Positions 1-9,235 of a stretch of 64,000 nt of DNA are shown here, one piece after another. Origin of the DNA: Actinomyces sp. (lineage in GTDB: Bacteria; Actinomycetota; Actinomycetes; Actinomycetales; Actinomycetaceae); the NCBI RefSeq assembly GCF_029851875.1, contig NZ_JARKVC010000020.1, forward strand, positions 79,675 to 143,674, in the 5' to 3' direction. Made by a program: the position numbers and the translations under genes. The number at the start of each line of letters is the position of its first letter. The stretch's first letter is position 1. A model generated the notes under the pieces. The model was not told the origin of the DNA. It ran no database searches and was given only the letters and a program-made list of their open reading frames with translations.

Positions 1-480
1 GAAGTCCGGCTGCTCGGGCAGCTCCTCGGGCCGGTTGCCGTGGTGGTGGACGTAGACGGGACGGGTGTGGGGCACGGCCAGCGGCATGCCCGTCATGGAC
101 ACCGCCTGGCTCACCCCCATGGTCAGCGCCAGGTGCGTGACCGCGCCGACGAACTCCTCCCACCGGTAGTCCGGCTCCGAGCCGTGGAGCAGCAGGAGGT
201 CCTCGCCCTCGTCGTCCTGGAGCAGGTCAAGGACCAGCTCGGGCATCTGCACCGAGGTGTAGGTGTGCGAGGTGAAGGTCATCACGGGCCGGCGTGCCCG
301 GTAGTCCATGAGTGCGTCGGCGTCGAAGGTGGCCAGGCGCTGCCAGGGCAGGGTCATGAGCAGCTGCTCGACCGCCAGCTCACCGGCGTGACCGGCGTCC
401 ATCGCCCCGTCCAGGTGGTACAGAAGGACACGAGGCGCCACCGGCCCCTGGGCGGGGCGTTCACAGCTGTAGAGCGGCAC
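1..480 (-). CDS. PAC2-family protein (proteasome assembly chaperone-like), 3' end outside the window
   Basis: The minus strand is open from a GTG at 480 to the window edge, giving 160 residues of a truncated protein. The GTG follows AAAGGAGG by six bases, a strong ribosome binding site that decides this start. The N-terminal part has a YHLDGAMDAGHAGE stretch, the typical D-G-x-x-D-A-G signature of the PAC2 family, and later a TMTGMPLAVPHTRP segment, also typical of the family. Actinobacterial PAC2 proteins are related to eukaryotic and archaeal proteasome assembly chaperones; their bacterial role is not well defined. The family is usually about 280-320 residues, so roughly half is missing here. 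It is divergent from the HelD-like gene. Confidence 0.8.
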   Translation of the reverse strand, partial: MPLYSCERPAQGPVAPRVLLYHLDGAMDAGHAGELAVEQLLMTLPWQRLATFDADALMDYRARRPVMTFTSHTYTSVQMPELVLDLLQDDEGEDLLLLHGSEPDYRWEEFVGAVTHLALTMGVSQAVSMTGMPLAVPHTRPVYVHHHGNRPEELPEQPDF

Positions 481-535
481 GGGGGTCCTCCTTTCGCGCT
501 GGGCACTTACCTGGCAGTGCAACACCGACGGTGGT

Positions 536-556
536 GACCATGTTCCCACCATGGTC
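536..556. promoter_or_regulatory. Short inverted repeat in the divergent intergenic region
   Basis: GACCATG (536-542) and CATGGTC (550-556) form a 7-bp inverted repeat with a 7-base spacer between the PAC2 gene and the HelD-like gene. It could be an operator for either divergent gene. Repeats of this size arise by chance in GC-rich DNA, so support is weak. Confidence 0.2.
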
Positions 557-689
557 GCACGTCCTGTTCGCCGTCGGCGTCTTCCGCACGGCCCTGCCAG
601 GAGAATAATGGACCGGCCTGCCTGTGCGCCCCACCGGGGCGCCGACGGCGGGCTCACGACCTGCCCCGCACGACCAGACAGCGAGCCAG

Positions 690-3131
690 ATGCCACCGAC
701 ATCCCAGCCCCCGACCTCAGGCCGTCCCGAGGCCCAGCCCGCCTCCTCGGTCCGTGACCGCGAGATCCGCGCTGAGCAGCACGTCGTCGACCTGGCCTAC
801 GGCGAGCTGGACCGCCAGCTGGAGGCGGCGCGCCGCTCGCTGGCGGACACCGAGGCCCAGGGCGTGTCCGGCACCCACCAGTCCCGTGGCGAGCGAGACG
901 CCTACGCGGTGCACTACTCCGGGCTCATCGCCTCCCTGGAGGGAGTCGAGGACCGCCTCGTCTTCGGCCGCATGGACCTGGCTGAGCACGCCGTGGACGG
1001 CGCGGGCGCCGGCCCTGTCACCCACGGCGGCCAGCGCCACTACGTGGGCCGCACGGGTCTGCAGGACGCCCGCCACCGCGAGGTCGTCCTGGACTGGCGC
1101 GCCCCCCTGGCCCGCGCCTTCTACCAGGCCACCGCCTCCCGGCCCATGGGCCTGGTGCGACGTCGCCACATCGACACCCGCGCCCGGCGCGTCATCGGCC
1201 TGGAGGACGAGGTCATCGACGTCTCCTCGCTGGACCAGGCCGGCGCCCTCCCCCCAGGCTCCCCGGCGCGGACCGCGACCGAGGGGCTGCAGGGCGAGGG
1301 CGCGCTGATCGCGGCCATGAGCGCGGCGCGCGACGGACGCATGGGGGACATCGTCGCCACTATCCAGGCCGAGCAGGACCGCGTCGTCACGGCCCAGGGC
1401 CGCGGCGTGCTCGTGGTCCAGGGCGGGCCGGGCACCGGCAAGACCGCGGTGGCCCTGCACCGGGTGGCCTACCTGTTCTACTCCGAGCGTGAGCGCCTGG
1501 AGCGCTCAGGGGTGCTCCTGGTGGGCCCTTCGCGCACCTTCCTGCGCTACGTCGAGCAGGTGCTGCCTTCACTGGGCGAGACCGGGGTGGTGGCCACCAC
1601 CGTCGCTGACCTCGTGCCGGGGGTGCGCGCCCGTGGCACTGAGCCGCCGGCGCTCCACGAGCTCAAGGGCCGGGCCCTGTGGGCCGAGGTGCTGCGCCGC
1701 GCGGTGCGCAGCCTGCAGCGCCTTCCTGACCAGCCCCGCGAGATCCTCGTCCAGGGCACGCGGCTGCTCCTGGAGCCCGCTGACGTGCGCGAGGCCATGA
1801 GCCGGGCTCGCCGCTCCGGAAAGCCCCACAACCTGGCCCGCGAGACCTTCGTGCTGTGGCTGCTGGAGCGGCTGACCGACCAGTACGCCGCCGCCACCCG
1901 CCAGGACGCCTCGGACCCGGAGACCCGCGCCTGGATCCGCGAGGACGTCCGCACCGCCCGGGACGCGCGCCGCGAGATCAACCTGTGCTGGATGCCGACG
2001 ACGCCCACCGGCCTGCTGGAGCGGCTGTGGGCCCGCCCGGCCCTACTTCAGCAGGTCGCCCCCGAGCTCAGTGCCGCCGAGCGCGAGAGCCTGCGACGCG
2101 ACCCCGGCTCTCCGCTGACCCCGGCTGACGTGCCGCTGATCGACGAGCTCGCTGAGCTGCTGGGCCCCAGCGAGGACGCCCAGGCCCGCCAGGCCAGGCT
2201 GGAGGCCCGCCGACGCGCCGAGATCGTGGACTACGCCGCACGCGCCATCGAGTCCCAGGGCCTGGGAGACGGCATGGTCAGCGCCGAGATGCTGGCCGAC
2301 CGGATGGAGGACCACGGGCCGCGCCTGACCCTGGCCGAGCGTGCCCGGGCCGACCGGGGCTGGACCTACGGGCACGTCGTGGTCGACGAGGCCCAGGAGC
2401 TGGGCGACATGGCCTGGCGGGCGCTGGCCAGGCGCTGCCCGGTGCGCTCCTTCACCGTGGTGGGGGACCTCGCCCAGTACTCCGGGCCCCACGCCCCCTC
2501 CTCCTGGTCCGAGGTGCTCCAGGCCCTGGGGACCTCGTCCAGCCAGCCGCGGCGCGGCGGGCGGAGGACCGGCCCGGTGGCCTCCACCCCCCTGCACGAG
2601 GAGGTGCTTACCGTGTGCTACCGCACCCCGGCCACGATCATGGACACCGCTGACGCGGTGACGACGGCGCTGGGCCACCCGCCGGTCTACCCCGTGCGCT
2701 CGGTGCGGGACCTGCCGGACTGCCTGGAGGCGGAGGACCTGTCCGCTGGCACGCCGGCGCACGACGACGCCTGGGCGCACCACCTGCGCGCGGTGGTGCG
2801 CCAGGAGCTGGCCGCGCTGGATCAGGCCGTGGGCCGCGAGGGAGGGCGCCTGGCCGTCATCGCCCCCGCAGCCGGCGAGGTGGCGGCCTGGCTCGGCCAG
2901 GACCCGGCGCTGGCGCAGGCCATGAGCGCGCCAGGAGGTGACGTGCTGCGAGCCCGGCTGGCGGTCATGGGACCGGTGCTGTCCAAGGGGCTGGAGTTCG
3001 ACGTCGTCGTGCTCGTGGACCCGGCCGTCATCGGGCAGGAGAGCGCCGGCGACCTGTACGTGGCGATGACCCGCCCCACGCGCCGGCTGCGGGTGGTCTC
3101 CCGCCAGGAGCTGCCGCAGGGCCTGTCCTAG
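690..3131 (+). CDS. HelD/HelR-like UvrD-superfamily ATPase that acts on RNA polymerase
   Basis: About 813 residues from the ATG at 690. An in-frame GTG at 624 would add 22 residues; neither has a clear ribosome binding site. The N-terminus carries the REIRAEQHVVDLAYGELD coiled-coil region typical of HelD proteins. Walker A (QGGPGTGKTAVALHRVAYLF) lies near residues 244-263, Walker B/motif II is VVVDEAQELGDMAWRAL, motif III is FTVVGDLAQ, and motifs V and VI are SKGLEFDVVVLVD and YVAMTRPTRRL. HelD proteins bind stalled RNA polymerase and use ATP to release it from DNA; the related HelR of actinomycetes can protect polymerase from rifampicin. Which of the two this is cannot be settled by eye. It is probably monocistronic, because a palindrome-bearing gap separates it from the ligases. 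Confidence 0.85.
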   Translation: MPPTSQPPTSGRPEAQPASSVRDREIRAEQHVVDLAYGELDRQLEAARRSLADTEAQGVSGTHQSRGERDAYAVHYSGLIASLEGVEDRLVFGRMDLAEHAVDGAGAGPVTHGGQRHYVGRTGLQDARHREVVLDWRAPLARAFYQATASRPMGLVRRRHIDTRARRVIGLEDEVIDVSSLDQAGALPPGSPARTATEGLQGEGALIAAMSAARDGRMGDIVATIQAEQDRVVTAQGRGVLVVQGGPGTGKTAVALHRVAYLFYSERERLERSGVLLVGPSRTFLRYVEQVLPSLGETGVVATTVADLVPGVRARGTEPPALHELKGRALWAEVLRRAVRSLQRLPDQPREILVQGTRLLLEPADVREAMSRARRSGKPHNLARETFVLWLLERLTDQYAAATRQDASDPETRAWIREDVRTARDARREINLCWMPTTPTGLLERLWARPALLQQVAPELSAAERESLRRDPGSPLTPADVPLIDELAELLGPSEDAQARQARLEARRRAEIVDYAARAIESQGLGDGMVSAEMLADRMEDHGPRLTLAERARADRGWTYGHVVVDEAQELGDMAWRALARRCPVRSFTVVGDLAQYSGPHAPSSWSEVLQALGTSSSQPRRGGRRTGPVASTPLHEEVLTVCYRTPATIMDTADAVTTALGHPPVYPVRSVRDLPDCLEAEDLSAGTPAHDDAWAHHLRAVVRQELAALDQAVGREGGRLAVIAPAAGEVAAWLGQDPALAQAMSAPGGDVLRARLAVMGPVLSKGLEFDVVVLVDPAVIGQESAGDLYVAMTRPTRRLRVVSRQELPQGLS

Positions 3132-3179
3132 GATGAGGGTGAGGCCACACCCGCGTCACTCCTTGCCTCCCCACAAGGT

Positions 3180-3206
3180 TACGCAACCGTAGGTTACGGT
3201 TGCGTA
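3180..3206. promoter_or_regulatory. 27-bp perfect palindrome upstream of the acyl-CoA ligase operon, likely repressor operator
   Basis: TACGCAACCGTA (3180-3191) and TACGGTTGCGTA (3195-3206) are exact reverse complements separated by GGT. The site is 52 bases before the first ligase start. Length and symmetry fit a TetR-type operator; fatty-acid genes in actinobacteria are often under TetR-family control. No regulator gene is adjacent, so the binding protein is unknown. Confidence 0.7.
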
Positions 3207-3258
3207 GGCAGAGGGCCACCCCGCCTGCCCCGCGCCCCCAGGGATAAGGAGACCTCGG

Positions 3259-5109
3259 ATGAGCGACACCTCGCGCCGCTACCTTCGGCCCCACTACGCC
3301 CCCGGCGTGCCGGCCACGATCGCGCCGGTCACCGAGCCCCTGTCACGGATGCTCGACGACGCCACCCGTCGCTTCCCCGACCACGTCGCCATCGACTTCC
3401 TGGGCGCCACCACGACCTACTCCCAGCTCTCCCGCCAGGTCGCCCAGGCGGCCCAGACCCTGCGGCGCGCCGGGGTCGGGCGCGGCGACGTCGTCGGCGT
3501 CATCCTGCCCAACTGCCCCCAGCACGTGGTCCTGGCCTACGCCGCCTGGCGCATCGGGGCGATCGTGGCCGAGCACAACCCGCTGGCCCCGGCGGCCCAG
3601 GTCCGCGAGCAGATCGAGATCCACCACGGCAAGGTCATCATCGCCTGGGAGAAGACGCTGGCCCGCCTGGTCCAGGCCTCAGGCTCGCTGCGCGCAGCAG
3701 GAATGGATGACCGGCAGGTCTACAGCGTGGACCTCTCACGCGGCCTGCCGTGGACCAGCCGGCTGGCCCTGCGGCTGCCGGTGGCTGCGGCTCGCGCCCA
3801 GCGCTCCGAGCTGCGCGGCAAGGTCCCCGCCGCGGTGCGCTCGTGGGACGACGCCGTGGCCGCCTCCACCCCGCTGCCCGCCGGGCACCCCCTGCCCGAG
3901 GTCGACCAGACCGCCGTCCTGCTCTACACCGGGGGGACGACCGGCAGCCCCAAGGCCGTCCGCCTCACCCACTCCAACCTGCGCTCCAACGCCGAGATGA
4001 GCCTGGCCTGGGCCTCCCAGACCTGCGAGGTGGGTCAGGAGACCTTCTACGCGGTCCTGCCCTTCTTCCACGCCTTCGGCCTCAGCCTGTCCCTGCTGTG
4101 CGCCGTGGGCCTGGCCGCGACCCAGGTCGTCCTGCCCAAGTTCAGCGCGGACATGGTGCTCACCGCCTGGAAGCGACGCCCAGCCACCTTCTTCCCCGGG
4201 GTGCCGGTCATGTTCGACCGTATCGTGACGCGGGCCAACGCCACCGGTGCCGACCTGTCGAGCTGCAAGATCGCGGTGTGCGGGGCCGCCGCCAACCCCA
4301 AGGCCGTGGCCCAGGCCTGGGAGGAGGCCACCGGAGGGGTCATCATCGAGGGCTACGGCATGACCGAGGCCTCCCCCATCATCCTGGGCAACCCCATCTC
4401 CCCCGAGCGTCGTGCCGGGGCGCTGGGCGTGCCCTACCCCTCCACGGACGTGCGCCTGGTCGACCCAGAGGACACCGAGGTCGACGTCGAGCCCGGGCAG
4501 GTCGGTGAGCTGCTCGTGCGCGGGCCCCAGGTCTTCGCCGGCTACTGGGAGAACCCCGAGGAGACCGACGCCGTGCTGCTGCCTGGCGGCTGGCTGCGCA
4601 CCGGTGACCTCGTGCGCCAGGAGAGCGACGGCTTCTACGTCATCGCCGACCGCCGCAAGGAGCTCATCATCTCCGGCGGCTTCAACATCTACCCCACCGA
4701 GGTCGAGGCCGCGGTGCGCTCGATGCCCCAGGTCGAGGAGGTCGCCGTCGTCGGCCTGCCCGGGGACGCCGCGGACGCCGGCAACGAGCGCGTCGTCGCC
4801 GCGATCCTGCCCAAGGAGGGCCAGACAGTCACCCTGGAGCAGGTGCGGGCCTGGGCCGAGCAGACCCTGTCCCACTACGCCCTGCCCCGCCAGATCGCGA
4901 TCCTGAGCGAGATGCCCCGCTCCCAGATCGGCAAGGTGCTGCGCCGGGTGGTGCGCGAGGAGCTGATGGCCGCCCGTGAGGCCGCCAGCGGGGCCGCCGA
5001 CGCCGTGGCCTCGGCCTCCGTCAGCGCCGCCGCCTCCCTGGTCGAGCGCCTGGGTGAGTCCCAGGGCAGCCCGTCGCGGCCCGGCCAGGCCGGCAAGGAG
5101 GAGAAGTGA
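3259..5109 (+). CDS. Long-chain fatty acid-CoA ligase (first of a tandem pair)
   Basis: This 616-residue member of the ANL adenylating superfamily activates a fatty acid to the acyl-adenylate and then the CoA thioester in the cytoplasm. The AMP-binding P-loop TGGTTGSPK is at residues 224-232, the YGMTE motif near 366-370 and the catalytic C-terminal lysine in SQIGKVLRR near 559. The hinge motif GWLRTGDLV and the DRRKELIISGGFNIYPTEVE segment are intact. The ATG at 3259 is preceded by AAGGAG. The gene overlaps its paralogue by four bases (GTGA), so the two are translationally coupled. The 27-bp palindrome upstream suggests repression by a lipid-responsive regulator. An Ala/Ser-rich tail of about 45 residues follows the catalytic domain. 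Substrate chain length cannot be read from the sequence. Confidence 0.9.
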   Translation: MSDTSRRYLRPHYAPGVPATIAPVTEPLSRMLDDATRRFPDHVAIDFLGATTTYSQLSRQVAQAAQTLRRAGVGRGDVVGVILPNCPQHVVLAYAAWRIGAIVAEHNPLAPAAQVREQIEIHHGKVIIAWEKTLARLVQASGSLRAAGMDDRQVYSVDLSRGLPWTSRLALRLPVAAARAQRSELRGKVPAAVRSWDDAVAASTPLPAGHPLPEVDQTAVLLYTGGTTGSPKAVRLTHSNLRSNAEMSLAWASQTCEVGQETFYAVLPFFHAFGLSLSLLCAVGLAATQVVLPKFSADMVLTAWKRRPATFFPGVPVMFDRIVTRANATGADLSSCKIAVCGAAANPKAVAQAWEEATGGVIIEGYGMTEASPIILGNPISPERRAGALGVPYPSTDVRLVDPEDTEVDVEPGQVGELLVRGPQVFAGYWENPEETDAVLLPGGWLRTGDLVRQESDGFYVIADRRKELIISGGFNIYPTEVEAAVRSMPQVEEVAVVGLPGDAADAGNERVVAAILPKEGQTVTLEQVRAWAEQTLSHYALPRQIAILSEMPRSQIGKVLRRVVREELMAAREAASGAADAVASASVSAAASLVERLGESQGSPSRPGQAGKEEK

Positions 5110-6905
5110 GCACCCCGTCCCAGCACTGCGGCACCGGCGCCTCCTGGGACGCCGAGCGCTTCCACCGCCGCGGCTACCAGCCTGGCATCCCCGCCACCAT
5201 CGAGGTCCCGGACTCTCACCTGTCCGAGCTCCTGGAGACCGCGGCACGCTTCTACCCCGAGCGGGTGGCCATCGACTTCCTGGGGTGGACCACCACCTAC
5301 CGCGAGCTGCTGGAGGCCTCCGAACGGGCCGCCCGGCTCCTGGCTGACGCCGGGGTGCGTGCTGGGGACCGGGTCGCCCTGCTCATGCCCAACTGCCCCC
5401 AGCACGTCGTCGCCGTCTACGGGGCCCTGCGGCTGGGGGCGATCGTCGCCGAGCACAACCCGCTGGCCCCGGCCGAGCAGGTGCGCGCCCAGCTCGACCA
5501 CCACGGTGCCCGCGTCGTCGTCGCCTGGGAGAAGGCGGTCGAGCTCATCGTGGACCCGGCCGCCCAGCGCGACGCGTCCCTGGACCCGCTGGGCAGACGG
5601 ACCGTCTTCGCCGTCGACCTGGTCAGGGCGCTGCCTGCGCACCTGCGCGCCGCGCTGCGGCTGCCGCTGCCCAGGGCCCGCGCCACCCGCGCCTCGATGA
5701 AGGCTGACCACCTGCCTGCCGGGGTGCGCTCGTGGGACACCGAGGTCGCGCGCGCCCCTCGGCTGTCCCCCTCCTGGCCCTACCCCACCGGCCAGGACGT
5801 CGCCGTGCTGCTGCACACCGGCGGGACCACGGGCACGCCCAAGGCGGCCATGCTCACGCACACGAACCTGCGCGCCAACGCCAACCAGGCCATCGCCTGG
5901 GTGCCGATGCTGCACGAGGGCGGGGAGAGCTTCCTGGCGCTGCTGCCCTTCTTCCACGCCTTCGGGCTGACCTTCAACCTCTTCTGCGCCGTTCAGAAGG
6001 CCGCGACCCAGGTCATGATGCCCAGGCTCGACGTCGAGGCGGTCCTGGCTGCCCACGCGCGCCGGCCGCTGACCTTCTTCGTGGGCGTGCCCGTCATGTT
6101 CGAGCGGATCCTGCGCGCGGCCCAGAAGGCGGGCACGGACCTGACCAGCCTGCGCTACGGCGTGTGCGGCGCCGCTCCTATGCCGCCCGAGGTCGGCGCT
6201 GAGTGGGAGGAGCTGACCGGCGGCTACTTCATCGAGGGCTACGGCATGACCGAGACCAGCCCGATCATCTCCGGCACCCCGATGGGCCCCACCCGCCGTC
6301 TGGGGGCGCTCGGCCTGCCCTTCCCCTCCACCGACGTGCGCGTGGTCGACCCGGACGCCGAGGTGATTGACCCGGAGGTCGAGGTCAGCGACGGCCAGAG
6401 CGGTGAGCTGCTAGTGCGCGGTCCCCAGGTCTTCGCCGGCTACTGGCAGGACCCGCAAGCCACCGCTGCCGTCATGCTGCCCGGCGGGTGGCTGCGCACC
6501 GGTGACATGGTGCGCCGGGAGGACTCCTTCCTGTGGATGGCCGACCGGCGCCGCGAGCTCATCCTCTCCGGAGGCTTCAACGTCTACCCCTCCCAGGTCG
6601 AGGCCGTCCTGCGCGAGGTGCCGGGCGTCGCGCAGGTCGCTGTCGTCGGCCTGGGCACGAGCGCGACCAGCGAGACCGTCGTGGCGGCTGTGGTCCTGGA
6701 GCGCGACGACGCCGGCGAGCCCACCGCAGCGGGTCGGGCGCTGAGCCTAGACCTGCTGCGCTCCCACGGCGAGAAGCAGCTGCCGCACTACGCCCTGCCC
6801 CGTCAGATGGAGGTCATCGAGGAGATGCCCCGCTCCTTGATCGGCAAGGTGCTGCGCCGTGAGGTACGCGAGCTGCTGGAGCAGCGCGCAGCCACATCCG
6901 CCTAG
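5106..6905 (+). CDS. Long-chain fatty acid-CoA ligase (second of a tandem pair)
   Basis: This 599-residue paralogue of the preceding ligase starts at a GTG inside the upstream stop (GTGA overlap). It shares the opening pattern of its neighbour (a PGIPATIE segment, then VAIDFLGWTTTYREL). It has the P-loop TGGTTGTPK near residue 238, YGMTE, the GWLRTGDMV hinge, DRRRELILSGGFNVYPSQVE and the C-terminal SLIGKVLRR lysine. Both copies keep all catalytic motifs, so both are expected to be active acyl-CoA ligases, perhaps with different chain-length preference. The pair most likely arose by tandem duplication. The gene ends 13 bases from the convergent ABC permease. Confidence 0.9.
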   Translation: MSTPSQHCGTGASWDAERFHRRGYQPGIPATIEVPDSHLSELLETAARFYPERVAIDFLGWTTTYRELLEASERAARLLADAGVRAGDRVALLMPNCPQHVVAVYGALRLGAIVAEHNPLAPAEQVRAQLDHHGARVVVAWEKAVELIVDPAAQRDASLDPLGRRTVFAVDLVRALPAHLRAALRLPLPRARATRASMKADHLPAGVRSWDTEVARAPRLSPSWPYPTGQDVAVLLHTGGTTGTPKAAMLTHTNLRANANQAIAWVPMLHEGGESFLALLPFFHAFGLTFNLFCAVQKAATQVMMPRLDVEAVLAAHARRPLTFFVGVPVMFERILRAAQKAGTDLTSLRYGVCGAAPMPPEVGAEWEELTGGYFIEGYGMTETSPIISGTPMGPTRRLGALGLPFPSTDVRVVDPDAEVIDPEVEVSDGQSGELLVRGPQVFAGYWQDPQATAAVMLPGGWLRTGDMVRREDSFLWMADRRRELILSGGFNVYPSQVEAVLREVPGVAQVAVVGLGTSATSETVVAAVVLERDDAGEPTAAGRALSLDLLRSHGEKQLPHYALPRQMEVIEEMPRSLIGKVLRREVRELLEQRAATSA

Positions 6906-6918
6906 CGGCCCAGCCGAC

Positions 6919-8469
6919 CTACTCCCCCACCCGGGTCGCGGCCCGCCGAGACAGGCAGGCGGCTGTCCCCAGCGCGGCCGCACCGACCATGGTGGACACC
7001 GCCCCAATCGCGAGCCAGCGCTGCGGGTACGTGGCTGCGACCCAGGCCCAGCCCCACGGACCGGTCCACCACATCGCGGAGTCGGTGAAGACCGTGTTCC
7101 CGCACACCATGACGCCCACGACGAGCATGGCAACCGCGACGACCACCGCCGGCCCCGCCCCTGCCTGGGAGGCAACAAGGTAGGTCAGGGACGCCAGCAT
7201 GAAGGTGACCGCCGGCAGCACGATCATCGCGTAGACGCTCACCAGCACGCTCCCGTCAGCGCCTGTCTCACTGACCGCTCCTCCACTGACCAGCCAGGCC
7301 GCGATCTCCACGGGCAGGAGGAAGAGAACCATGTGCACGGCCAGCGCCAGCGTGAGACGGAACGGAGCGGCCCGTAGAATCACCAGCCGCCATGCCGGCG
7401 AGCTGACCGTCCAGGTCATGGTCCCCACGACGGCGGCGGCTACCGGGGCCCCTGCAAGCGTCAGCAGCGCCATCGGGTACGTGACCGGATACACGGCATG
7501 CAGCAGGGCCAGCAGACCTACCAGCACGCCAGCCAGTGCTGTCCACAGTCTCCACGGCAGGGTCAGGGCCAGCGCAGCCATCAGCCGTGGACGATCTCGA
7601 GGGGTAGCCAGCTCAGCTGGCAGCGCCGCGGTCACGGTCCCTCCAACCGGCGTCGGCGCGCTCGTGCCTGTCGCAGCAGCAGTGGCACGGACCACTCGCC
7701 GGCTACCGGTGAAGCGACGAAGGGGCACCACCGCTCCCGCCAACGCGGCCACTGCCACAAGTGTGCTGAGACACACAGCCGGCCAGATGGGCTCCTGCCA
7801 CAACGGCGAGTCTGCCTCCAAGGCAACGTTGTTGGCGTGGATCCCTAGCAGCGGCAGGGTCGGACGCAGGAACCATGTCCACGGGTGTGACATCCAGTCA
7901 GCTGCCTCGGCGTCCAGCGCACCAAGAACTGACCACGCCAGGGCCGCCGCCGGGGCCAGGCCAAGCGCGGCGCGTCCAAGCAGACGGGCAGTGAGTACTC
8001 CGACGCAGCTGGCACCGCTGACGCTCACCCACATCACCGCACCGAAGCCCAGCATGGCAGGCCAGGGTCCCGGCCCCTGTCCTCTTGCCAGGCCAACGGC
8101 AAGAATCGGGAGTAGCAGCACGACTTGGCTCCAGGCTGCCGAGGCCGAGAGCACCACGACCCGCGCCAAGCGGATGAGTGTCGGAGAGCTTGCGCGCCAG
8201 GCAGTGCCGCCTTCACGCCAGTGCTGCTCACGGCTGTGAGCTGCTGCTCCAACGAGCGCTCCTAGCGGGAGGGCGAAGGCTGTGGGGTAGAAGCCGAGCC
8301 AGGCCATGACACCTGAGTTCCACCCCGGGGCGAGGGACGTGGACAACCCCATCCACAAGGCGTAGGCGCTTGCCAGGAGCACTGCGAGGGGACCTCGCCA
8401 GGTCAGGGTGGAACGAGAGCGTGCGAACTCGGCGCGCAGCAGGCCACTGAGCATCGTCGCGCGGCGCAT
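6919..8469 (-). CDS. ABC-2 type transporter permease
   Basis: This 516-residue integral membrane protein has many hydrophobic segments, for example VVLLLPILAVGLA, AVVVAVAMLVVGVMVCG and GAVSTMVGAAALGTAACL. It has no nucleotide-binding motif. The ATG at 8469 overlaps the stop of the ATPase gene (TGATG), so I chose it over the GTG one codon upstream. Together with the ATPase it should form an ABC exporter, with the permease spanning the membrane. Permeases of this layout next to a two-component system are often drug, peptide or lipid exporters, but the substrate is not evident. Confidence 0.8.
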   Translation of the reverse strand: MRRATMLSGLLRAEFARSRSTLTWRGPLAVLLASAYALWMGLSTSLAPGWNSGVMAWLGFYPTAFALPLGALVGAAAHSREQHWREGGTAWRASSPTLIRLARVVVLSASAAWSQVVLLLPILAVGLARGQGPGPWPAMLGFGAVMWVSVSGASCVGVLTARLLGRAALGLAPAAALAWSVLGALDAEAADWMSHPWTWFLRPTLPLLGIHANNVALEADSPLWQEPIWPAVCLSTLVAVAALAGAVVPLRRFTGSRRVVRATAAATGTSAPTPVGGTVTAALPAELATPRDRPRLMAALALTLPWRLWTALAGVLVGLLALLHAVYPVTYPMALLTLAGAPVAAAVVGTMTWTVSSPAWRLVILRAAPFRLTLALAVHMVLFLLPVEIAAWLVSGGAVSETGADGSVLVSVYAMIVLPAVTFMLASLTYLVASQAGAGPAVVVAVAMLVVGVMVCGNTVFTDSAMWWTGPWGWAWVAATYPQRWLAIGAVSTMVGAAALGTAACLSRRAATRVGE

Positions 8470-9200
8470 CACGCTCTCCCTCCGCTCACCAAGGACAGGA
8501 AGGCCGCCTCCAGCGCAGCCTCGTCACCTGAGTCAGCCAGCCCGTCCAAGGGCCCGCAGTAGGCGAGCCGACCGCCCACGAGGACTCCGACGTCGTCGCA
8601 CATGCGCGTCATCTCTCCCAGCACGTGGCTGGAGACGACAACGGTCTTGCCCTGCGCCGCCAGGCGGCGCAGCAGCTGACGCAGCCAGATGATGCCTTCG
8701 GGATCCAAGCCGTTCTGCGGCTCATCAAGGATGAGGAGCTCAGGGTCGGTCAACAGCGCCATGGCCAGGGCCAGACGTACCTTCATGCCCGTGGAGAAAC
8801 GCCCGGCGCGTTTGCGTCCCGCGTGGCTCAGTCCCACCAGCTCCAGCAGCGGAGTGATGACGGCGGTGTCGGTACCGGTGAGCAGACAGTGCACGCGCAG
8901 GTTGCGTGCAGCCGACAGCTGGGGGTAGAAAGCGGGGCCGTTGATACTGGCACCCACGTGGGCCAGGCTCGCCCGGCACAGCGGGCGGCCGAGTATCTCG
9001 ACGCGTCCCGATGTCGGGCGCGTCAGCCCCAGAGCAACGTTGAAGGTCGTGGACTTTCCCGCTCCGTTAGGGCCGAGGAGGCCGTAGACGCGTCCTGGCC
9101 ATGCTGTCAGGTCCACGCCCACCAGGACCGGCTGGCTGCCGAAGGACTTGGTCACGCCTGCCAGACGCAGTCCGGCAGGCTGCTGTGCTGTTGTTGTCAT
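8469..9200 (-). CDS. ABC transporter ATP-binding protein
   Basis: This cytoplasmic ATPase subunit of about 243 residues starts at the ATG at 9200 (MTTTAQQP). Walker A is GPNGAGKST, Walker B is ELLILDEPQNGLDP, and the switch histidine lies in VVVSSHVLGEM. The usual LSGGQ signature is degenerate: the corresponding region reads RFSTGMKVRLALAMALL, as in many drug/lantibiotic-type exporters. The NGLDPEGI segment is typical of the CcmA-like group. It is translationally coupled to the permease. Its promoter region holds two copies of the CCTAGGGAG-type motif also found before the histidine kinase gene, so the response regulator likely controls this exporter. Confidence 0.9.
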   Translation of the reverse strand: MTTTAQQPAGLRLAGVTKSFGSQPVLVGVDLTAWPGRVYGLLGPNGAGKSTTFNVALGLTRPTSGRVEILGRPLCRASLAHVGASINGPAFYPQLSAARNLRVHCLLTGTDTAVITPLLELVGLSHAGRKRAGRFSTGMKVRLALAMALLTDPELLILDEPQNGLDPEGIIWLRQLLRRLAAQGKTVVVSSHVLGEMTRMCDDVGVLVGGRLAYCGPLDGLADSGDEAALEAAFLSLVSGGRA

Positions 9201-9235
9201 GCGGCAAGCCTGCGCGCCGCAGCCCGCTGGGCGGA

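Noticed and set aside
3736..5247. A 503-residue minus-strand frame opposite the ligases
   Set aside because: Composition is shadow-like (Gly, His, Asp, Val), while the plus strand has complete adenylation motifs.
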